From Mycobacterium saskatchewanense (GTDB taxonomy: Bacteria > Actinomycetota > Actinomycetes > Mycobacteriales > Mycobacteriaceae), in NCBI RefSeq assembly GCF_010729105.1, contig NZ_AP022573.1:3038001-3102000 (forward strand): a stretch of DNA of 64,000 nt, given 5' to 3'. Below are positions 55,963-64,000 of the stretch, in pieces. Each line of letters starts with the position of its first letter. The first letter of the stretch is position 1. The notes under the pieces were generated by a model, which saw only the letters and a list, made by a program, of their open reading frames with translations, made no database searches and had not been told where the DNA came from. Both the position numbers and the translations under genes were made by a program.

Positions 55963-58086
55963 TTAGCGGGGCAGCCCCAGCAACCGCTCGGCGGCGACGG
56001 TGAGCAGGATCTGCTCGGTGCCCCCGGCGATCGTCAGGCAGCGCGTGTTGAGAAAGTCGAACACCGCCTGGCTGTGCACTAGGCCGCCGCCTTCGGAGAC
56101 GTCCATCATGTACTCGGCCAGCGCCTGCCGGTAGCGGACCCCGATCAGCTTGCGCACGCTGGACTGCGCCCCCGGATCCTGCCCGCCGACGGCCAACTGG
56201 GCGATCCGCTGATCCAGCAGCGCGCCGGTCTGCGCGAGGACGATCAGCCGCCCCAGGCGGTCCTGCTGCGCGGTGTCGAGCTCGATTTCGGCCAGTACCC
56301 GGAGCAACTCCTCCATCGGGTTGCCCAGCGCGGTGCCGCTGGCCATCGCGACCCGCTCGTTGGCCAGCGTGGTGCGCGCCAGCCGCCAGCCGTCGTTGAC
56401 CGAGCCCACCACCATCTCGTCGGGAACGAACACGTTGTCCAGGAAGACCTCGTTGAACAGCGAGTCGCCGGTGATCTCGCGCAGCGGCCGGATTTCGATT
56501 CCCGGAGATTTCATGTCGACCAGGAAGTACGTGATCCCCTTGTGCTTCGGCGCATCCGGGTCGGTGCGTGCCAAGCACACCCCCCACCGCGCCTTCTGCG
56601 CCGCCGACGTCCACACCTTCTGCCCGCTGAGCAGCCAGCCGCCCTGCCCCCGCACCGCCTTGGTCCGCAGCGACGCCAGATCGGATCCGGCCCCCGGCTC
56701 GGAAAACAGCTGACACCAAAGGATTTCGCCACGCATGGTGGCGGGGACGAAGCGCTCGATCTGCTCGGGCGTCCCGTGCTCGAGGATGGTCGGGGCCGCC
56801 CACCAGCCGATCACCAAGTCCGGGCGCACCACGCCGGCGGCCGCCATCTCCTGGTCGATCAGCAGCTGTTCTGCCGGTGATGCGCCGCGGCCGTACGGCG
56901 CCGGCCAGTGCGGCGCCTGCAGGCCCGCCTCCGCCAGCGCCGCCTGCCGCTGTCCTTCGGGTAGCGCGGCGATCTCGGCGACGGCGGCGGCGATCGCCGG
57001 GCGCCGCGCCTCCACATCGGAGAGGTCGATGCCCAGGCGCCGCCGCACCCCTCCCTGAGTCAGCTCCGTAACCCGGCGCAACCAGCGCTCGGCACCGCCG
57101 AGGAACGCGCCGATCGCGTGCGCCCGCCGCAGGTACAGATGCGCGTCGTGCTCCCACGTACAGCCGATGCCCCCGAGCACCTGAATGCAGTCCTTGACGT
57201 TGGCCTTGGCCGCCGCGATGCCGGCCCCGGCGGCAAGGGCGGCGGCGATCGAGAACTGGCCCTCCTCCGGATCCGCCGCGGCGCGGGCGGCGTCGGCCGC
57301 GACCACCTCGGCCTGCTCAGCGCGGCACAGCATTTCGGCGCACAGATGCTTGACCGCCTGGAAGCTGCCGATCGGCTTGCCGAACTGTTCGCGCACTTTG
57401 GCGTAGGCGACCGCGGTCTCGAGCGACCAGCGAGTCACTCCGGCCGCTTCGGCCGCGAGCACGGTCGCGGCCAGCTCATCGACCCGCCGCCCGGAGTCCG
57501 CCAGCGGCACGGCCGGCGCCGCCGTCAGCGTCACCCGCGCCAGGGGCCGGGAGAAGTCCGTCGCCCGCAGCGGCTCGATCTTCACGCCGTCGCCGGCGCC
57601 GTCGACCAGCAGCCACCTGCCGCCGGACGGCACCAGCAGCAGGCCGCCGTCCGCCGCGCCCAGCACGTGCGGCAGGGTGCCCGACGCCCGTGCCGTCCCG
57701 GCGTCGAACTGGGCGTCACCCTCGAGCGCCAGCCCGGCGAAGCGTTCCCCCGACGCGAGCGCGGCCAGCGCCTCGGGGTCCGTGACGACCAGCGTGGCCA
57801 CCGCGGTGGTGGCCACCGGGCCCGGCACCAGCGCTTTGGCCGCCTCCTCCACCATGGCGCACAGGTCCTCGATGGTCCCGCCCGCCCCGCCCGCGTCCTC
57901 CGGGATCGCAACGCCGAAAATACCCAGCTCGGCCAGGCGGGCGAACACGGGCCGCCAGGCGTCGGCGTCGCCCCGTTCCACCGCCCGGATCGCCGCGGTC
58001 CCGCCCGGCCCGGAGGCGGCGTTGCGCGCCCAGTCGCGTACCAGCGCACGCGCTGCGAATTGCTCTTCGGTGACGCTCGCTACCAC
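55963..58086 (-). CDS. fadE34: Fused acyl-CoA dehydrogenase ChsE3 (FadE34)
   Basis: The 707-residue protein carries two ACAD halves, residues about 1-330 and 335-707, equivalent to the alpha and beta subunits of ChsE1-ChsE2 fused. Markers are KVREQFGKPIGSFQAVKHLC in the first half, and LFSEPGAGSDLASLRTKAVR, GGWLLSGQKVWTSAAQKARW and FLNTRCLTIAGGTEQILLTV in the second. It dehydrogenates the C24 steroid side-chain CoA for ChsH3. The GTG start lies 35 bases from the KstR operator. Confidence 0.96.
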   Translation of the reverse strand: MVASVTEEQFAARALVRDWARNAASGPGGTAAIRAVERGDADAWRPVFARLAELGIFGVAIPEDAGGAGGTIEDLCAMVEEAAKALVPGPVATTAVATLVVTDPEALAALASGERFAGLALEGDAQFDAGTARASGTLPHVLGAADGGLLLVPSGGRWLLVDGAGDGVKIEPLRATDFSRPLARVTLTAAPAVPLADSGRRVDELAATVLAAEAAGVTRWSLETAVAYAKVREQFGKPIGSFQAVKHLCAEMLCRAEQAEVVAADAARAAADPEEGQFSIAAALAAGAGIAAAKANVKDCIQVLGGIGCTWEHDAHLYLRRAHAIGAFLGGAERWLRRVTELTQGGVRRRLGIDLSDVEARRPAIAAAVAEIAALPEGQRQAALAEAGLQAPHWPAPYGRGASPAEQLLIDQEMAAAGVVRPDLVIGWWAAPTILEHGTPEQIERFVPATMRGEILWCQLFSEPGAGSDLASLRTKAVRGQGGWLLSGQKVWTSAAQKARWGVCLARTDPDAPKHKGITYFLVDMKSPGIEIRPLREITGDSLFNEVFLDNVFVPDEMVVGSVNDGWRLARTTLANERVAMASGTALGNPMEELLRVLAEIELDTAQQDRLGRLIVLAQTGALLDQRIAQLAVGGQDPGAQSSVRKLIGVRYRQALAEYMMDVSEGGGLVHSQAVFDFLNTRCLTIAGGTEQILLTVAAERLLGLPR

Positions 58087-58121
58087 CCGCTGGTCCTCTT
58101 CGTCAGTATCGTCGGGCCGAC

Positions 58122-58135
58122 TAGAACGTGTTCTA
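58122..58135. promoter_or_regulatory. KstR operator between fadE34 and kstR
   Basis: TAGAACGTGTTCTA is a full palindrome. It controls fadE34 and, about 140 bases from the kstR ATG, probably gives kstR autoregulation. Confidence 0.9.
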
Positions 58136-58276
58136 ATAGTGCCAGCGATCGGCCGTCAAGTCGAACGCCATCGGAGCAGCACAGGTGGGGGTCGCGGCGG
58201 TACGGAGGTGGGAAATTCACACCCAGCATGCGTATCGTTTCCGAACGAACCGCCCGACACAGGAGACGACCGCCGT

Positions 58277-58954
58277 ATGCCAGCGAACACGAACTCGGGC
58301 CGCGTTCCCGACTCGCAGCCGCGCGAGGTCGTGAACGTGGCGGTACTCGCCGAGTCGGAATTGGGCTCTGAGGCACAGCGGGAACGGCGCAAGCGCATTC
58401 TCGACGCCACCATGGCGATCGCGTCCAAGGGCGGCTACGAGGCGGTCCAGATGCGGGCCGTCGCCGACCGCGCCGACGTGGCGGTAGGGACGCTCTACCG
58501 GTACTTCCCGTCGAAGGTGCACCTGCTGGTGTCGGCGTTGGGCCGCGAGTTCAGCCGCATCGACGCCAAGACGGACCGCTCCGCGCTCTCCGGGGGGACC
58601 CCGTTCCAGCGGCTCAACTTCATGATCGGCAAGCTCAACCGCGCGATGCAGCGCAACCCGTTGCTCACCGAGGCAATGACCCGGGCCTACGTCTTCGCCG
58701 ACGCCTCGGCGGCCAGCGAGGTCGACACCGTCGAGAAGCTCATCGACAGCATGTTCGCCCGCGCGATGGCCGACGGCGAACCGACCGAGGACCAGTACCA
58801 CATCGCGCGGGTGATCTCGGATGTGTGGCTGTCGAACCTGCTCGCTTGGCTGACCAGGCGGGCATCGGCGACGGACGTCAGCAAACGGCTTGACCTGGCG
58901 GTGCGATTGCTGATCGGCGACCAGGAACGATCGAACGCCGCCCAGGGCGGTTAG
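58277..58954 (+). CDS. kstR: TetR-family repressor KstR
   Basis: The 225-residue repressor of the cholesterol side-chain and ring A/B regulon is relieved by steroid-CoA thioesters. The HTH lies within MRAVADRADVAVGTLYRYFP (about residues 64-83 here), and the dimer domain carries RAYVFADASAASEVDTVEKL. The ATG at 58277 follows an AGGAGACG site. M. tuberculosis annotations start later, at the equivalent of MAVLAESELGSEAQ, so the first 26 residues here may be an extension. Confidence 0.95.
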   Translation: MPANTNSGRVPDSQPREVVNVAVLAESELGSEAQRERRKRILDATMAIASKGGYEAVQMRAVADRADVAVGTLYRYFPSKVHLLVSALGREFSRIDAKTDRSALSGGTPFQRLNFMIGKLNRAMQRNPLLTEAMTRAYVFADASAASEVDTVEKLIDSMFARAMADGEPTEDQYHIARVISDVWLSNLLAWLTRRASATDVSKRLDLAVRLLIGDQERSNAAQGG

Positions 58955-59277
58955 TTTTCTGGCAGTCGCGGCGCAATTGATTCGCTGAGCCGAAGCGGTC
59001 CGTCCGTCCGCTTTCTCGCCCATCCCGCGCCGACCGATCTTTGCCAGCGGCCAATACGACTGCGGTTCCGGTCGTCGTCGGCTGGCGGAAGTAACGACGG
59101 AATCTCGTCGGCACGAAGCGTTTCGGCTTCACGCGGGGAATCCGAATGTGTTGAGCGTCAGATGACTTCGGCATGTCATTCTACGTGCGCAGATTAACTA
59201 CCCAATTGACGGCGTGTCGCGTCCGAGCCATGCGCTGACCGATGCGGGGGCGACATGTCGTCATATGTGGGTGTGAA
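58955..59277. other. 323-base gap downstream of kstR
   Basis: No gene is supported; a minus-strand frame over 58878-59174 is Arg-rich and lacks any family pattern. A weak hairpin at about 58993-59013 (AAGCGG with CCGCTT, then TTC) could end kstR transcription. The rest is unremarkable sequence up to the convergent LacI gene. Confidence 0.5.
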
Positions 59278-60357
59278 TCAGGCGGGTGGCCCGGCGGTCC
59301 GGCCCCGAATCAGCTCGGTTTCCAGCAGTTCCACGACAGGCAGGTTCGACCGGGGCGGCTGCAGCAGCAGTTCGCCCGCGCGCCGACCCTTCTGCAAGCT
59401 GGGCTGCGCGACCGTGGTCAGCCCGCGGCCGATCGCCTCGGGAACGCCGTCGAACCCGGTGACCGTCATCTGGCCGGGCACGTAAATGCCATGTGAGCGT
59501 AGGTAATCCATGGCGGACAGGGCCAGGATGTCCGCGGTGCACATCAGCGCGGTGATCCGCGGATTTGCCTCCAGCGCCGTCTTGGCGGCCACGCCTCCCG
59601 ACTCCGGCAAGTGCTCGTAGCTTTCCACGACCGTCAACGAATCGGGGTCGACACCGGCGGCGGCCATCGCCTCCCACACGCCGATGATGCGCTCGCGCTG
59701 CACGTCGAACGCCGGCGACCGCAGCCGATCTGCGTCGGCCAGGCCCTGGCGGCGATCCCGGCCCAGCCGCATGGTCAGCAACCCGATCTCGCGATGCCCC
59801 AAGCCGAGCACGTAATCGGCCAGACCACGCATCGCGGCGCGATCGTCGATGCCGACCCGGGACACCCCGGCGAGGCTCTTCGGCTGGTCGACCACGACCA
59901 CCGGCAGGCGCCGTTGCAGCACCACCTGGAGGTGGGGGTCGTCGTCGCAGACCGAATACACGACGAAGCCGTCCACGCCCGCATTGAGCACGGCGGCCGT
60001 TCCGTCGTCCAGGCCTCGGCCGGGCCCCACGGCCACCAACAACAGCCCCTGGCCCGAGCCCTCGCACGACTGCGCCACGCCAACCACGAAGTCCCGCGCG
60101 GCCGGATCGCTGAAGAAATAGGTCAGCGGTTCGGCCATCACCAGACCAACGGCGTCGGCCCGGCGGGTCCGCAGCGACCGGGCGACCGGATCGGGTCCGG
60201 CGTAACCGAGCCGCTTTGCCGTCGCCAACACCCGTTCCCGAAGGTCGGCGGAGAGCTGATCCGGCCGGTTGAAGGCATTTGAGATGGTGGTGCGCGAAAC
60301 CTTCAACTCGTCGGCCAACGAAGCCAGAGTCGCACGCCGGCGTGATGTGGGACTCAC
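59278..60357 (-). CDS. LacI-family transcriptional regulator (Rv3575c homologue)
   Basis: The 359-residue LacI/GalR regulator has an N-terminal HTH (TLASLADELKVSRTTISNAF, NRPDQLSADLRERVLATAKR). Its periplasmic-binding-protein-like sensor domain (VGLVMAEPLTYFFSDPAARD onward) contains MCTADILALSAMDYLRSHGI. The GTG at 60357 is chosen; an ATG at 60405 is possible. It diverges from the zinc transporter operon, and the Zur-type operator lies between them. The effector is probably a small ligand, unknown here. Confidence 0.87.
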   Translation of the reverse strand: MSPTSRRRATLASLADELKVSRTTISNAFNRPDQLSADLRERVLATAKRLGYAGPDPVARSLRTRRADAVGLVMAEPLTYFFSDPAARDFVVGVAQSCEGSGQGLLLVAVGPGRGLDDGTAAVLNAGVDGFVVYSVCDDDPHLQVVLQRRLPVVVVDQPKSLAGVSRVGIDDRAAMRGLADYVLGLGHREIGLLTMRLGRDRRQGLADADRLRSPAFDVQRERIIGVWEAMAAAGVDPDSLTVVESYEHLPESGGVAAKTALEANPRITALMCTADILALSAMDYLRSHGIYVPGQMTVTGFDGVPEAIGRGLTTVAQPSLQKGRRAGELLLQPPRSNLPVVELLETELIRGRTAGPPA

Positions 60358-60417
60358 GTTCGGTGACGCTACCGCGCACGCGGGCCGGCGCCCATGCGGC
60401 CGCACCGCGCCGCTTTC

Positions 60418-60438
60418 TAATGGAAACGATTTTCATTA
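60418..60438. promoter_or_regulatory. Zur-type zinc-responsive operator
   Basis: The 21-base imperfect palindrome runs TAATGGAAACG into ATTTTCATTA, with arms TAATGRAAA and TTTTCATTA, as in mycobacterial Zur boxes. A TATTAT -10-like element follows at 60440. It lies 43 bases before the znuA-like gene, so zinc would repress the transporter. Confidence 0.75.
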
Positions 60439-60481
60439 GTATTATGGCTCGGCTGACCGAGCCGGCGAGAGGACTCTGGAC

Positions 60482-61405
60482 GTGCGCGTGGCGCTGATGC
60501 GGGGGCGAGGGCCACTGGAGGTGGCGGCCGCGGCCCTGCTAATCCTCGCGGGCTGGCCGATCCTCGCCGGCTGCGCCGGCGCGGCACACCCGCGCGCGGC
60601 CACCGTGGTCGCGTCGACCGATGTCTGGGGCAGCGTGGCCCGCGCCATCACCGGGCGCCATGTCCCGGTCAAGTCCATCCTGGGCGGTGCGCGGGTCGAC
60701 CCGCATTCCTACCAGGCCACCCCGTCGGACGCCGCCGCCATCACCGACGCCGCCCTGGTCGTCTACAACGGCGGCGGTTACGACCCCTGGGTGGACCAGG
60801 TGTTGGCGCGGCATCGGTCCGTGACATCGGTCGACGCCTATTCCTTCGTCGCCGACTCCAGGTCGGGCAGCCAACCACCCAACGAGCACGTCTTCTACGA
60901 CCTGAACGTCGCCAAGTCCGTCGCCTCGGCGATCGCCGACCGGATGGTCGCCATCGACCCGGCGAACGCCGGCGATTACCGGGCCAACGCGGCTGACTTC
61001 TGCCGCGGCGCCGACGCCGTCGCGATCTCCGAGCACGCCATCGCCAGCGCCTATCCCGACACCGGCGTCATCGCGACCGAGTCCGACGGCTACTACCTGC
61101 TGGCCGCCTCGGGGCTGGTCAACCGGACACCGCCCGCCTTCGCCGCCGCCAACGAGAACGAGACCGACCCCTCGCCCTCCGATATGGCCTCGGTGCTAGA
61201 CCTCGTCGATCACCGGCAGGTTTCGGCGGTGCTGGTCAACCCGCAGACGTCCACCGCCGCCATCAGCGGCCTCGAGGACGCCGCCCGGCGCGCGGGCGTC
61301 CCGGTGACCGACGTGACCGAGACCCTGCCCGACGGCAGCGACTACCTGTCCTGGCAGCGCAAGACGGTCGACCAGCTGCTGGCCGCGCTGCGAGCGGGCC
61401 GGTGA
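60482..61405 (+). CDS. znuA: Zinc/manganese ABC transporter substrate-binding lipoprotein
   Basis: The 307-residue cluster-9 (ZnuA/TroA-type) binding protein has a lipobox LAGC (Cys31) after a hydrophobic signal. Likely metal ligands are His75 in RVDPHSYQAT and His136 in PPNEHVFYD, with further acidic or His residues in the C-lobe. A long His-rich loop typical of some ZnuA proteins is lacking. The GTG start is 43 bases after the Zur-type box. It is first in the three-gene transporter operon. Confidence 0.9.
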   Translation: MRVALMRGRGPLEVAAAALLILAGWPILAGCAGAAHPRAATVVASTDVWGSVARAITGRHVPVKSILGGARVDPHSYQATPSDAAAITDAALVVYNGGGYDPWVDQVLARHRSVTSVDAYSFVADSRSGSQPPNEHVFYDLNVAKSVASAIADRMVAIDPANAGDYRANAADFCRGADAVAISEHAIASAYPDTGVIATESDGYYLLAASGLVNRTPPAFAAANENETDPSPSDMASVLDLVDHRQVSAVLVNPQTSTAAISGLEDAARRAGVPVTDVTETLPDGSDYLSWQRKTVDQLLAALRAGR

Positions 61406-61412
61406 GGCGAGC

Positions 61413-62237
61413 GTGAGCCTCGACGCCGTGCGGGCCGTCGAACGTCGAGTGGACGTGGTTTCGCTGAGCGACGCCCGGCTGTCGTTCGGCGACCGGGTGC
61501 TGTGGGACCACCTCGACCTGTCGGTGTCGCCGGGCGAGTTCATCGCGGTGCTCGGCCCCAACGGCAGCGGGAAGACCTCATTGCTGAAGGTGCTGCTCGG
61601 GCAGCTGGCGCTCGATACCGGCGTGGCCCTGATCGACGGGAAGGCGGTCACCTCGGGCAGCCGCCGGATCGGCTATGTGCCGCAACACCGCCCGATCGAC
61701 CGGGACGTGATGCTGCGCGGGCGCGACCTGGTCCGGCTCGGCATCGACGGGACTCGCTGGGGCGGCATCGCCCTGCGTGCCGAAGACCGGGCACGGCGCC
61801 GCGCGGCGGTGAGCCGCGCGCTGCGCGAGGTCAATGGCGAGCACCTGGCCGACGTCCGGGTCGGCCTCATGTCCGGCGGCGAGCTGCAACGGATGCGCAT
61901 AGCGCAGGCGCTGGCCAGTGACCCGATGCTGCTGCTGTGTGACGAGCCGCTGCTCGCGCTCGACCCGGCCAACGCGAAGCTGGTGTCGGCGCTCATCGAC
62001 CGGCGCCGCCGGGACGCCGGAACCACGGTCATCGTGGTCACCCACCAGCTCAACTCGATCCTGCCGTACGTCGACCGGGTGCTGTACATCGTCAACGGCC
62101 GGTTCAGCGTCGGCACCGTCGAGCAGGTGATGAACACCGAGACGCTGTCGGCGCTGTACCGGGCCGACATCCAGGTGGTGCGGATCAGGGGCGGCTACGT
62201 GGTGGTGGGCGAGCCGGACGACGGGCGCGAAGGATGA
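61413..62237 (+). CDS. znuC: Zinc ABC transporter ATPase
   Basis: The 274-residue ATPase has Walker A GPNGSGKTSL, Q-loop YVPQHRPID, signature LMSGGELQRMRIAQAL (M in place of the usual first S), Walker B MLLLCDEPLLALD, and switch His in VVTHQLNS. The GTG at 61413 starts 7 bases after znuA. It overlaps the permease gene by four bases. The CDEPLLALD form with C before DEP is common in this family. Confidence 0.92.
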   Translation: MSLDAVRAVERRVDVVSLSDARLSFGDRVLWDHLDLSVSPGEFIAVLGPNGSGKTSLLKVLLGQLALDTGVALIDGKAVTSGSRRIGYVPQHRPIDRDVMLRGRDLVRLGIDGTRWGGIALRAEDRARRRAAVSRALREVNGEHLADVRVGLMSGGELQRMRIAQALASDPMLLLCDEPLLALDPANAKLVSALIDRRRRDAGTTVIVVTHQLNSILPYVDRVLYIVNGRFSVGTVEQVMNTETLSALYRADIQVVRIRGGYVVVGEPDDGREG

Positions 62238-63094
62238 ACCAGCGGCTCTCCGACGTGCTGGGCCATCTGTTCTCGTTTGACGTCACCGCCCACCTGCTCC
62301 GCCACGACTTCGTGCAGCAGGCGCTGCTGGCGGCCGCGCTGCTCGGCCTGGCGGCCGGGCTGATCGGGCCGTTCATCGTGATGCGCCAGATGTCGTTCGC
62401 CGTGCACGGGTCCAGCGAATTGTCGCTGACGGGCGCGGCGTTCGCGCTGCTGGTGGGATTCCAGGTGGGCGCGGGGGCGCTGATCGGCAGCGCGCTGGCG
62501 GCGACGTTGTTCGGTCTGCTCGGCCAGCGCGCCCGTGAACGCGACTCGGTGACCGGCGTGGTGCTGGCGTTCGGCCTGGGCCTGGCCGTGTTGTTCGTCT
62601 ACCTCTACCCGGGCAGGACGGCGACCAGCTTCGCCTTGCTCACCGGCCAGATCGTCGGCGTCGGGTACACCGGCCTGGCGATGCTGGCGCTGGTGTGCGT
62701 GGTCGTCGCCGCCGTGCTCGCGGCCTGCTACCGGCCGTTGCTGTTCGCCTCCGTCGACCCCGAAGTCGCGGCGGCCGGGGGCGTGCCCGTCCGCGGGCTG
62801 GGCATCGTGTTCGCCGCGCTGGTCGGCGCGGTCGCAGCGCAGGCCGTGCAGATCGTCGGGGCGCTGCTGGTGATGTCGCTGCTGATCACCCCGGCGGCCG
62901 CGGCCGCCCGGGTGGTGGCCTCGCCGGTGGCAGCGATGATCGCATCCGTCGTCTTCGCCGAGGTGTCCGCCGTCGGGGGGATCGTGCTGTCGCTGGCGCC
63001 GGGCGTACCGATATCCGTCTTCGTCGCCGGCATCTCCTTCGTCATCTACCTGATCTGCTGGGTCGTCGGGAGGCGGCGGGAGGCCCCGGCCTGA
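62234..63094 (+). CDS. znuB: Zinc ABC transporter permease
   Basis: This 286-residue ZnuB-type permease has about eight membrane helices, including LLAAALLGLAAGLIGPFIVM, VVLAFGLGLAVLFVYLYPG and VQIVGALLVMSLLITPAAAA, which is the coupling-region motif of the ABC-3 family. It overlaps the ATPase gene by four bases. With the Zur-type box this forms a complete high-affinity zinc uptake unit. Confidence 0.93.
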   Translation: MNQRLSDVLGHLFSFDVTAHLLRHDFVQQALLAAALLGLAAGLIGPFIVMRQMSFAVHGSSELSLTGAAFALLVGFQVGAGALIGSALAATLFGLLGQRARERDSVTGVVLAFGLGLAVLFVYLYPGRTATSFALLTGQIVGVGYTGLAMLALVCVVVAAVLAACYRPLLFASVDPEVAAAGGVPVRGLGIVFAALVGAVAAQAVQIVGALLVMSLLITPAAAAARVVASPVAAMIASVVFAEVSAVGGIVLSLAPGVPISVFVAGISFVIYLICWVVGRRREAPA

Positions 63095-63117
63095 GGCGCC
63101 GTGCATAAGCTGGGCGG

Positions 63118-63876
63118 GTGCCCGTTATCGACCTCAACGCCGACTTGGGCGAGGGCTTCGGCGTCTGGCGCCTGGGCGACGACGACGCCATGCTGGGGAT
63201 CGTCAGCAGCGCCAACGTCGCGTGCGGCTTCCACGCGGGAGATCCCGCGGGCCTGCTGCAGGTCTGCCGGTCGGCGGCCGAACGCGGGGTACGCATCGGC
63301 GCGCAGGTCAGCTACCGCGACCTGGCGGGCTTCGGCCGGCGATTCATCGACGTCGCCGCCGAAGACCTCGTTGCCGACCTCGTGTACCAGATCGGGGCGC
63401 TGCAGGCGATCGCACGCGCGGCGGGATCATCGGTCTCATACGTGAAACCCCATGGCGCCCTTTACAACACGATCGTCGACCACGCCGAGCAGGGCGCCGC
63501 GGTCGCCGAAGCGGTACGCATGGTGGACGCCAAGCTCCCGGTCCTGGGCATGGCCGGCTCGGCCTTCTTCGACGAGGCGTCCCGCCGCGGCCTACGCACC
63601 GTGGCCGAGGCATTCGCCGATCGCGCCTACGACCCGACGGGCCGGCTGGTATCCCGCCGCGAACCGGGTGCCGTCCTGCATGATCCCGCGACGGTCGCCC
63701 AGCGCGTGGTCACCATGGTGACCACCGGCCAGGTCACCGCCATCGACGGCACCCAGATCTCCGTCGGGGTGGAATCCGTTTGCGTGCACGGTGATTCACC
63801 TGGGGCGGTGCAGATCGCCGCCGCGGTGCGCGATCACCTCAAGACGGCCGGCGCCGAAATCAGGGCGTTCTGCTGA
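63118..63876 (+). CDS. pxpA: 5-oxoprolinase subunit A (LamB/YcsF family)
   Basis: The 252-residue protein has the family start PVIDLNADLGEGFGVWRLGD, then NVACGFHAGDPAGLLQVCRS, GAQVSYRDLAGFGRRF, and YVKPHGALYNTIVDHAEQGA. PxpA acts with PxpB/C in ATP-dependent 5-oxoproline hydrolysis; those genes are not in view. The GTG start lies 23 bases after the permease stop. Its stop overlaps the next ATG by one base. Confidence 0.93.
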   Translation: MPVIDLNADLGEGFGVWRLGDDDAMLGIVSSANVACGFHAGDPAGLLQVCRSAAERGVRIGAQVSYRDLAGFGRRFIDVAAEDLVADLVYQIGALQAIARAAGSSVSYVKPHGALYNTIVDHAEQGAAVAEAVRMVDAKLPVLGMAGSAFFDEASRRGLRTVAEAFADRAYDPTGRLVSRREPGAVLHDPATVAQRVVTMVTTGQVTAIDGTQISVGVESVCVHGDSPGAVQIAAAVRDHLKTAGAEIRAFC

Positions 63877-64000
63877 TGCGGCTCAAACCCGGTCGCCCCG
63901 ACATCTCGCGGCACTCGGCGCGGTTCGACGCGCCCGCCGCCGCGCCGGACGCCCCGCTGACCGTGACGTGGCTGGGCGTCGCCACGCTGCTCATCGACGA
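63876..64000 (+). CDS. Metallo-beta-lactamase-fold protein, N-terminal part
   Basis: The gene runs off the right edge; 41 residues are visible, MRLKPGRPDISRHSARFDAP onward, ending LTVTWLGVATLLIDD. The WLGVATLLID strand is the usual first segment of UlaG/RomA-type MBL-fold hydrolases. The metal motif lies beyond the window. It overlaps pxpA by one base (TGATG), so it is co-transcribed. Confidence 0.7.
   Translation, partial: MRLKPGRPDISRHSARFDAPAAAPDAPLTVTWLGVATLLID

Noticed and set aside
58878..59174. Minus-strand frame downstream of kstR
   Set aside because: Biased composition, overlaps the kstR 3' end and has no supporting motif.

Overview
The window is high-GC actinobacterial DNA and comes from a Mycobacterium. 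Evidence is a PPE protein, a Ddn-type nitroreductase, a haemophore-like secreted protein, an arylamine N-acetyltransferase inside sterol genes, and near-complete collinearity with the M. tuberculosis cholesterol-catabolism region (Rv3518c to about Rv3577). Gene content differs from M. tuberculosis at several points, so a slow-growing non-tuberculous species (for example of the M. avium complex) is likely; the species is inferred, not proven.

Layout. Positions 1-11300 hold side-chain and ring genes: cyp142 (partial), an acetoacetate-decarboxylase-like protein, an F420-type oxidoreductase, a DUF35/ltp4/ltp3/SnoaL-like operon, kshA, and a sulfotransferase/SDR/DUF1214 operon. Positions 11300-18715 hold a haemophore-like protein, a PPE protein, hsaF-hsaG-hsaE (propionyl-CoA and pyruvate from the ring A/B fragment), kstD and chsH3. 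Positions 18733-19723 are a DUF559 cassette flanked by a perfect inverted repeat. Positions 19731-27843 are the last side-chain cycle (ltp2, chsH1, chsH2, chsE2, chsE1), cyp125, fadA5 and ddn. An extra P450 sits at 28080. Positions 29369-43900 are the KstR2-controlled ring C/D pathway (SDRs, echA20, ipdABC, fadA6, kstR2, ipdF, fadE30, fadD3, fadE31-33), followed by aspB. Positions 45053-49410 are an accessory block: a frameshifted fatty acyl-AMP ligase, nat, and a metal/thiol-type mini-operon. Positions 49499-54267 are hsaB-C-D-A and kshB. Positions 54320-58954 hold a secreted protein, a methyltransferase remnant, a slipin, fadE34 and kstR. The end holds a LacI-family regulator, a Zur-type operator with a zinc ABC transporter, pxpA and a metallo-beta-lactamase-fold gene.

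Regulation is unusually readable. Ten near-consensus KstR palindromes (TAGAACnnGTTCTA type) and three KstR2 palindromes (AnCAAGnnCTTGnT) sit at the expected promoters, and one of the ten KstR sites lies between two convergent genes where no promoter is expected. Several KstR operators end only 1-10 bases before the start codon, which suggests leaderless transcripts.

Together the enzymes oxidise the sterol side chain (CYP125/CYP142, FadE34, ChsH3, FadA5, ChsE1/E2, ChsH1/H2, Ltp2), open rings A/B (KstD, KshAB, HsaABCD, HsaEFG) and degrade rings C/D (FadD3, IpdABCF, EchA20, FadE30-33, FadA6). The non-routine parts are two tandem-repeat tracts inside catabolic operons, the inverted-repeat cassette, the FAAL broken by a 17-base duplication, and the CXXS thioredoxin-fold/Cys-rich pair that has displaced nat from the hsa operon.
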